From Sphingomonas xinjiangensis (GTDB taxonomy: Bacteria > Pseudomonadota > Alphaproteobacteria > Sphingomonadales > Sphingomonadaceae), in NCBI RefSeq assembly GCF_014199255.1, contig NZ_JACIJF010000006.1, positions 1-64,000 on the forward strand: a stretch of DNA of 64,000 nt. Direction: 5' to 3'. A program made the translations under genes and the position numbers. Below are positions 58,445 through 64,000 of the stretch, in pieces. The notes under the pieces are model-generated. The model was given only the letters and a program-made list of their open reading frames with translations. It searched no databases and was not told the DNA's origin. Each line of letters starts with the position of its first letter. The stretch's first letter is position 1.

Positions 58445-61054
58445 ATGATTGATCGCGGCACGCTGCTTGCCTCACTTTCGGTGCTCACCCTCGGCATTTC
58501 GCTGCCCGGCAGGGCGCAGACTGTGCCTTCCGACGACAGTGTCGCTGCAGATCAGAACTCCGACCCCGAAATAACCGTGACCGGCTCGCGGTTCGGCGGG
58601 CGCACCGTCACTGACTCGCCTGTTCCAATCGATACCATCTCCGGCGATGAGCTCCGCAACGGTGGATACACGCAGCTGAACGACCAGCTGAAGGTTGAAG
58701 TCCCGTCCTTCAACATCCCGCGACCATCCACGGCCGGCGCTGTCGACTTCTACAGTGCCCCGTCCTTACGAGGGCTCTCGCCGGGCCAGTTGCTCGTTCT
58801 CGTCAACGGCAAGCGCAGACACCCCACGGGGGACGTGTCCAATCACAACCAGATTGGCCGCGGCGACGTTGCATTCGATCTGAACGCAATCCCGGCCGCG
58901 GCGATTGGTCGACTGGAGGTCCTGCGCGACGGCGCTGCCGCGCAATACGGATCGGATGCGATTGCCGGCGTCCTCAACATCGTACTCGACAGTCGGGTTG
59001 GCACCGGCGGCAGCGCAACGCTGGGCATCACCGAACGCGGCGATGGCCAGGTAGCCGACATCGCCGTTTGGCATGGAGCGAAGATCGGTGACAACGGCTT
59101 CCTGCGCACCACTTTTGCCTACCGAACGACCGAGGGCACGAACCGCGCCGAGCCGGATACGCGCCAGCAGTATCTTGGCAGCAACGGCACGCGGCTTCCA
59201 TCGGGCAACTTCGGGTCCGGTACAGGTCTCACGCCTTCCGCTGGCGCGCTGGATCCTCGCGAAGCAACGGTGGACCGGCGCTTGTTCCAGCTGGGCGAGC
59301 CTGAGACAGAGCAGATTTCCGGCTTCGTGAACATGAATCTGCCGCTCGGCGCCGCAGAACTATACGGCTTTGGCGGTGCCAGCCGCATGCAAGGCACGTC
59401 CATCGGCTTCAGCCGACGCGCCGGTCAGGATGAAACCGTTCGAGCCATCCATCCGGACGGCTTTGCCCCGCGCATCGAGACCAGATTGGACAATTATTCG
59501 GCCGCCCTGGGTGCCCGCGGCGACGCGCTGCTCGGTTTTGGTTGGGATCTTTCCACGCTGTTCGGCGGCAGCCGGATCGACCTTGGGCAGAGTAATGCGA
59601 ACAACGCCTCACTTGGGCTAGGAAGCCCGACGGAGAGCTATCGTGGCGGCATCCGCTTCGATCAATGGACCAACAATCTTGATCTGACCCGTGCGTTGGC
59701 GACCGGGCTGGCCGAGCCGCTCAAGCTCGCAATCGGGTTCGAATATCGCGAAGAACAGTACAAGCTGGTGGCCGGCGACGTGGCCAGCTATGTGAATGGC
59801 GGTATTCCGATCCTCGACGGACCCAATGCAGGACGCCCCGCGCCGATCGGGTTCCAGCCTACGGCGGGCACGCGGCCCAGCGATGCACGGGACGAGAGCC
59901 GCAGCGGCGTTGCCGCCTATGTCGAACTTGAACAGACTCTGGGCGCGCTGCTGGTTTCCGGGGCCCTGCGCCACGAGCATTTCTCTGACTTCGGCGACAC
60001 CACCAACTGGAAAGTCGCCGCGCGGTATGAACTGCTGCCAGGTGTGGCGGTGCGTGGATCGGCAAGCACCGGGTTTCGCGCTCCCAACCTTGCGCAGTCC
60101 TTCTTCTCCACGACCAGCAACTCGATCATCAACGGCCAGCTTACCTCGCTCCGTCTGCTGCCGGTCGATGATCCTGCGGCACGCCTGCTTGGCGCAAGCG
60201 ACCTTCGCCCGGAGACATCGCGCAACCTGTCATTGGGTGCGACCTTCGAAGGTCCGCGCCTGACCGCGACAATCGACTTTTATCAGATTGGCGTCGATGA
60301 CCGTATTGCATTGTCCTCGACGTTCCAGGACCCGCGCGTAACGACGGTCCTGACGCAGGCCGGCTTTCCGGGGATCGCGGCGGCAAGCTACCTGACCAAT
60401 GCGGTGGACACGACGACCCGCGGGTTCGACGCGACCATACGGTATCGCTTCCCCGCGAGCAGCCTTGGCCGCTTCACCGCGACGCTGGCCGCTAACTACA
60501 ATGAAACCAAATTCGATCGGATCGCCCCCACTCCCCCGCCGCTGGCAGCACTTGGCATCACGACGCCATTGTTCGATTTGACGCAGCAACTGCGCTTCAC
60601 TGATGCTCAACCGCGCGACAAGGTGGTCGCAGACCTGCGCTGGGATCGCGGCCGGTTCAGCTTTAACCTGACAGCAGTGCGCTATGGCGCGGTACGAGCG
60701 GTACAGTTCGCCAGCCTGACGCCGGCACGCATCGACGTTTTGACACCTGGCTATGATGTGGAATTGCGGCCCACCGATCCGGCGAGCGGCAACAGCCAGG
60801 TGATTCAACGCTTTGGTGCGGAAACCATCGTCGACCTTCATGGCGAGTGGCGCCCGACCAATCAGGTCACACTCGCAGCGGGCGTGACCAACCTGTTCGA
60901 TACCTACCCCGACCGGAACATCGCCTCAACGGTCTCGAGCGTGGCCGCCGGCACCAACGGGGCGGATAACAACGGCATCTTTCCCTACAACTACGTCTCC
61001 CCGTTCGGCTTCAATGGCCGAGCTTTCTTCATGCGGCTTGGGATCAGCTACTGA
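58445..61054 (+). CDS. TonB-dependent receptor
   Basis: 869 aa. Signal peptide RGTLLASLSVLTLGISLPGR, then TonB box-like EITVTGSRFGGRTVTDSPVP, plug (AAAQYGSDAIAGVLNIVLD with the plug-domain signature) and a barrel with a C-terminal aromatic MRLGISY. Homologues with this layout take up siderophores, sugars or peptides; the ligand cannot be told from sequence. Same operon as the two genes after it: one base separates its stop from the next ATG. Confidence 0.93.
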   Translation: MIDRGTLLASLSVLTLGISLPGRAQTVPSDDSVAADQNSDPEITVTGSRFGGRTVTDSPVPIDTISGDELRNGGYTQLNDQLKVEVPSFNIPRPSTAGAVDFYSAPSLRGLSPGQLLVLVNGKRRHPTGDVSNHNQIGRGDVAFDLNAIPAAAIGRLEVLRDGAAAQYGSDAIAGVLNIVLDSRVGTGGSATLGITERGDGQVADIAVWHGAKIGDNGFLRTTFAYRTTEGTNRAEPDTRQQYLGSNGTRLPSGNFGSGTGLTPSAGALDPREATVDRRLFQLGEPETEQISGFVNMNLPLGAAELYGFGGASRMQGTSIGFSRRAGQDETVRAIHPDGFAPRIETRLDNYSAALGARGDALLGFGWDLSTLFGGSRIDLGQSNANNASLGLGSPTESYRGGIRFDQWTNNLDLTRALATGLAEPLKLAIGFEYREEQYKLVAGDVASYVNGGIPILDGPNAGRPAPIGFQPTAGTRPSDARDESRSGVAAYVELEQTLGALLVSGALRHEHFSDFGDTTNWKVAARYELLPGVAVRGSASTGFRAPNLAQSFFSTTSNSIINGQLTSLRLLPVDDPAARLLGASDLRPETSRNLSLGATFEGPRLTATIDFYQIGVDDRIALSSTFQDPRVTTVLTQAGFPGIAAASYLTNAVDTTTRGFDATIRYRFPASSLGRFTATLAANYNETKFDRIAPTPPPLAALGITTPLFDLTQQLRFTDAQPRDKVVADLRWDRGRFSFNLTAVRYGAVRAVQFASLTPARIDVLTPGYDVELRPTDPASGNSQVIQRFGAETIVDLHGEWRPTNQVTLAAGVTNLFDTYPDRNIASTVSSVAAGTNGADNNGIFPYNYVSPFGFNGRAFFMRLGISY

Positions 61055-61055
61055 G

Positions 61056-62354
61056 ATGAAAACGCCAGAACCATCCTGGAGCCGCCGCGGCGTGATCGGC
61101 GCGGCTGTGGCCCTGCCAGTTGGGACCGCCGCTGCCTCCGCCGCAACCCCGTCGGTGGCAATCGGCGACTTGTCCTTTATCGAGGCCGAGCGACGTCTGG
61201 TGCGTGCGTGGGATATCGACCGCTCGATCTCCAACTTCGACGCCGCTTATTATGGTGCGATGCCCAGGGTGGTGCATCAGGACTATCTCGAGCACACCGA
61301 TTGGGTGAACCGGAACAACAGCCTGTTCCTCCGCAGCGCCTTGCCGAATCTGCGCCGGGACGATGTGCTGAACCGCTCGCGGAGCGAGGTGGCCAAGCTA
61401 ATCGGTGCTTCCATGAACGAGGTGGCGCTGTGCACCGGCGGCACCGAGGCGCTCTACGCGCTCATCACGAATTATCGACCTCTCAAGGCCGGCGACGCCG
61501 TCATCATAGCGGATGTCGACTATGACGAGATGCAATATGCCATGGCCTTTCTGGAAGAAAGCCGTGGGGCTCGCCTGGTACGCATGTCGGTTCCGGAGCC
61601 CTCCACCGACGCCAACATCCTTGCCGCCTATGATCGCGTGCTGCGCGACACGCCGCGTGCGAAGCTGCTGCTCCTGACTCACTTGTCCAACCGCAACGGC
61701 CTGGTCCCTCCGGTCAAGGAGATCATCGCGCTGGCTAAAGCGCGCGGAGTCGACGTGATCCTCGACAGCGCGCAGGCGGTAGGACACCTGCCCTTCACCG
61801 TGGATGAGATCGGCGCGGATTTCGTCGGCTTTTCCATCCACAAATGGCTGGCCGCGCCTCTGGGCACCGGCGGCATCTACATTCGCAAGAGCCGGCAGGA
61901 TGCGATTGCGCCCTATATGGGCAACCGCATCCGCGATGCCGATGACGTGCGGGCACGCGTTCTCACCGGCACCATCAACTATGCCGCCCATCTTGCCATC
62001 CCGACCGCGATCGACTTTCACCGAGCGATCGGCCCGGAGGCAAAGCTGCGGCATCTTCAGCGGCTGCGTGATCACTGGATCGACGGCGTGAAGGACGTCC
62101 CCGGGATCGAGATCCTGCAACCCTCGCCTGCCCCTCGCTACGGAGCCGTTGCCGCTTTTCGCCTCCCGAGAGCGCGCGACTGGGAAGGCGCGCAAGCGAT
62201 GCAAAAGCGGATATTGGCGCGCAATCGGCTGATGGTGGTTGCCAAGCGGGGTCTGAAGAGCGGCCCGGCGATGCGCGTGACGCCGGCGTTGTTCACTACG
62301 ATTGCCGAACTCGACCGTCTGATAGCCGCGATCAGGGAAGAAGCACGCACCTGA
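61056..62354 (+). CDS. Tat-exported class V aminotransferase-like PLP enzyme (PvdN/isopenicillin N epimerase-like)
   Basis: 432 aa. N-terminal Tat motif (SRRGVIGAAVALPVG) and AASA, so exported folded with its cofactor to the periplasm. The PLP fold: LCTGGTEALYALITNYRPL, DVILDSAQAVGHLP, and Lys in FSIHKWLAAPLGTGGIY as Schiff-base residue. PvdN of Pseudomonas is the known Tat-exported member and modifies a side chain of pyoverdine; IPN epimerase and EgtE are cytoplasmic relatives. Starts 2 bp after the receptor stop, so its substrate is likely what that receptor imports or what the cell exports (inference). Confidence 0.88.
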   Translation: MKTPEPSWSRRGVIGAAVALPVGTAAASAATPSVAIGDLSFIEAERRLVRAWDIDRSISNFDAAYYGAMPRVVHQDYLEHTDWVNRNNSLFLRSALPNLRRDDVLNRSRSEVAKLIGASMNEVALCTGGTEALYALITNYRPLKAGDAVIIADVDYDEMQYAMAFLEESRGARLVRMSVPEPSTDANILAAYDRVLRDTPRAKLLLLTHLSNRNGLVPPVKEIIALAKARGVDVILDSAQAVGHLPFTVDEIGADFVGFSIHKWLAAPLGTGGIYIRKSRQDAIAPYMGNRIRDADDVRARVLTGTINYAAHLAIPTAIDFHRAIGPEAKLRHLQRLRDHWIDGVKDVPGIEILQPSPAPRYGAVAAFRLPRARDWEGAQAMQKRILARNRLMVVAKRGLKSGPAMRVTPALFTTIAELDRLIAAIREEART

Positions 62355-62721
62355 CGTCAAGCGCGGCCCAGCGCGTCTGAACAGGACGCGCCAGGCAAAG
62401 ACATTCAGTTCAAGGAATCGTCACTTCCGATCGCCAAGCTGTCGCAAAAGCGGTGACGTGTGAGATGCTGGATAAGTCAGTATTTCGCGATGGCCGCTTT
62501 TTGCGGCTTCTCCGTCGCCACTCCCTGATTTCAAAACGCGCGGCCGGACAATAGCAGGAAAGGGCCTGACGGGAGGCAGCGAGGCTGTGCGCCATGAGGC
62601 GCATCACGCCGCGGTGCATGCGGCCTGAGCGTTATTCAAGTAGCCTGAGCAGGGCGGTACTCGACTTGCTCCAGTTACGCTCCGCGACGTATGCCGCTGC
62701 TATTGGTGGGGGGGTGAATGA
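62355..62721. other. Intergenic stretch before the MFS gene
   Basis: No gene supportable on either strand. A short GCCGC/GCGGC hairpin lies around 62494-62510. The long gap weakens the case for one transcript with the aminotransferase. Confidence 0.4.
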
Positions 62722-64000
62722 ATGGCGCACCGCAGTAGCAGCCGCGGAAATTCGGGTGTCGGAGAACGCTGGCCGCTTTTTTGGGCAGGGTGTGCAGCGA
62801 TCAGCGTTGGGGTTGCGCTTCACTTACCGATGCTCGCCATGGCGCATAGGATGGGCAACCACCTGTCGGGCATGCCTATGGACGGGTGGATGTACCTGGG
62901 CATGGCGTTGATCGGGATCGGCGTTCCGGCCGCGATCTTTGGCGCGCTCCCCAAGAACCGGCCTGACCACCGTGCAGGCGCTGGCGCTGCGTTTGAAGCG
63001 CCCGATGATACTCCACTAACGCGCTCGCATGCTGCCGTGCTGCTGGTGCTTACCCTTGGTCTCATCATCGACACGATGAAGCCGGCAACGCTCGGCTTTG
63101 TGCTCCCCGGCATGCGTGGCGAATATGGGCTTGCGAAATCGACCGTCGCGCTGTTGCCGTTCGTCGCCCTTACCGGAACGACAGTCGGCTCGTTCCTGTG
63201 GGGGTGGCTGGCGGACATTTATGGCCGGCGTGTGTCGATCCTGTTGTCCACGATCCTGTTCGTTTCGACCTCCATCTGCGGAGCCATGCCGTCCTACAGC
63301 TGGAACCTGGTCATGTGCTTTCTGATGGGGTGCTCGGCTGGCGGCATGCTGCCTGTCGTCTACACGTTGTTGGCTGAAATCATGCCTCCACGGCACAGGA
63401 GCTGGGTTCTTGTGCTGGTTGGCGGTACCGGGCTTGTCGGCGGCTATCTCGCGGCAAGTGGCGCGGCTCATCTGTTCGAGCCATTGTTCGGCTGGCGCAG
63501 CTTGTGGCTGCAGGGCTTCCCGACCGGTTTGCTGCTCCTCGCGATGGCAAGGTGGATACCCGAATCCCCGCGTTTTCTGATGGAACGGGGCATGGACGCT
63601 GAGTTGGCGGGCATGGCCCGCAAGTTCGGCATCGTCAGGCGTGCGCCTCAAGCTCCTCCAGCGGATGCCGGCAGCGCAGCGGCTCACCACCGCGAGTTGA
63701 CCATCGCCCTGGTGATCACTGCCCTGTCGTGGAGCTTCGTCAACTTCGGGTTGCTGCTGTGGCTGCCTTCCGATCTCCAGGATCGAGGCTTCAGTGCCGA
63801 GATTGCGAGCGGCATCATCGCCAGCTCGGCACTTGTTGCTCTGCCCACGATCATGGTTGCGGCCTTCTTTTACAGCCGGTGGAGCAGCAAACGCACCCTG
63901 ATCGGCACGGTGCTCCTCACCCTGGCCGGTCTTGCCGGAGCCTTGCTGCCGGCATCTACGCTGGCTTGGCCGCCGCTGCTTATTGCCGTCATCGCACTGC
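62722..64000 (+). CDS. MFS transporter, 3' end beyond the window
   Basis: At least 426 aa, open to the window edge. The ATG at 62722 has a G-rich ribosome site (GGTGGGGGGG). Two extra N-terminal helices (LFWAGCAAISVGVALHLPML and WMYLGMALIGIGVPAAIFGA) precede the ordinary MFS core, so possibly 14 helices. Core signatures: GFVLPGMRGEYGLAKSTVAL, WLADIYGRRVSILLST (motif A, GxLaDxxGRR-like) and WIPESPRFLMERG (PESPR of the sugar/SV2-type MFS). Carries an organic substrate, direction unknown. Together with the receptor and Tat enzyme it may form an uptake system. Confidence 0.85.
   Translation, partial: MAHRSSSRGNSGVGERWPLFWAGCAAISVGVALHLPMLAMAHRMGNHLSGMPMDGWMYLGMALIGIGVPAAIFGALPKNRPDHRAGAGAAFEAPDDTPLTRSHAAVLLVLTLGLIIDTMKPATLGFVLPGMRGEYGLAKSTVALLPFVALTGTTVGSFLWGWLADIYGRRVSILLSTILFVSTSICGAMPSYSWNLVMCFLMGCSAGGMLPVVYTLLAEIMPPRHRSWVLVLVGGTGLVGGYLAASGAAHLFEPLFGWRSLWLQGFPTGLLLLAMARWIPESPRFLMERGMDAELAGMARKFGIVRRAPQAPPADAGSAAAHHRELTIALVITALSWSFVNFGLLLWLPSDLQDRGFSAEIASGIIASSALVALPTIMVAAFFYSRWSSKRTLIGTVLLTLAGLAGALLPASTLAWPPLLIAVIAL

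Overview
The window is high-GC DNA from an alphaproteobacterium, most likely a sphingomonad (Sphingomonas or a close relative). The evidence is a crtY-crtI-crtB carotenoid operon, large TonB-dependent receptors, two Tat-exported enzymes, sites resembling promoters of the alphaproteobacterial stress sigma factor EcfG (GGAAC-N17-GTT), and short palindromic intergenic repeats of a kind I associate with sphingomonads. The species cannot be fixed by reading. No rRNA, tRNA or CRISPR array was seen.

Layout. 0.2-8.8 kb (minus): an operon-like run of a giant HAMP-repeat hybrid histidine kinase, a second hybrid kinase and a Tat-exported Gfo/Idh/MocA oxidoreductase. 9.0-9.9 kb: three small genes (a small unknown protein and two tandem three-helix membrane proteins). 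10.0-13.7 kb: a three-subunit molybdenum aldehyde oxidoreductase (PaoABC type). 13.8-18.2 kb: a Yip1-like membrane protein, small hypotheticals, an IS110/IS1111-type insertion sequence and gene-poor DNA. 18.2-24.5 kb: an unusual carbohydrate region with a GH1 glycosidase, a GH1/RmlD fusion and a divergent glycosyltransferase/UDP-galactopyranose mutase fusion. 24.6-30.7 kb: small envelope and signalling genes. 30.7-32.8 kb: a TPP riboswitch and thiC. 33.1-34.6 kb: a Fic gene preceded by a tiny ORF, then a decayed YefM/YoeB module. 35.0-40.7 kb: an S41 protease lipoprotein, then crtY-crtI-LOG-crtB. 41-48.3 kb: Atm1-like ABC exporter, GNAT protein, alpha/beta hydrolase, HerA-like ATPase, RecQ and a TIGR01244 phosphatase-like protein. 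48.4-50.2 kb: glnK-amtB with a sigma-54 promoter. 50.9-53.1 kb: an S9 peptidase broken by one frameshift. 53.8-64 kb: two TonB-dependent receptors, a thioesterase, a zinc alcohol dehydrogenase, a Tat-exported class V aminotransferase-like enzyme and an MFS transporter cut by the window end.

How genes work together. The crt genes overlap by 4 bp and make cyclic carotenoids from GGPP. glnK-amtB is a nitrogen-limitation operon. The two fused glycan enzymes are divergent and may build or remodel a galactofuranose- or deoxysugar-containing polymer. The most promising little-described system is at the right end: TonB receptor, Tat-exported PvdN-like PLP enzyme and MFS permease on one strand. A candidate operator lies before that receptor, and a partly similar one lies before a separate ZnuD-like zinc receptor. 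I infer uptake and periplasmic processing of a metallophore or other amine-bearing compound.
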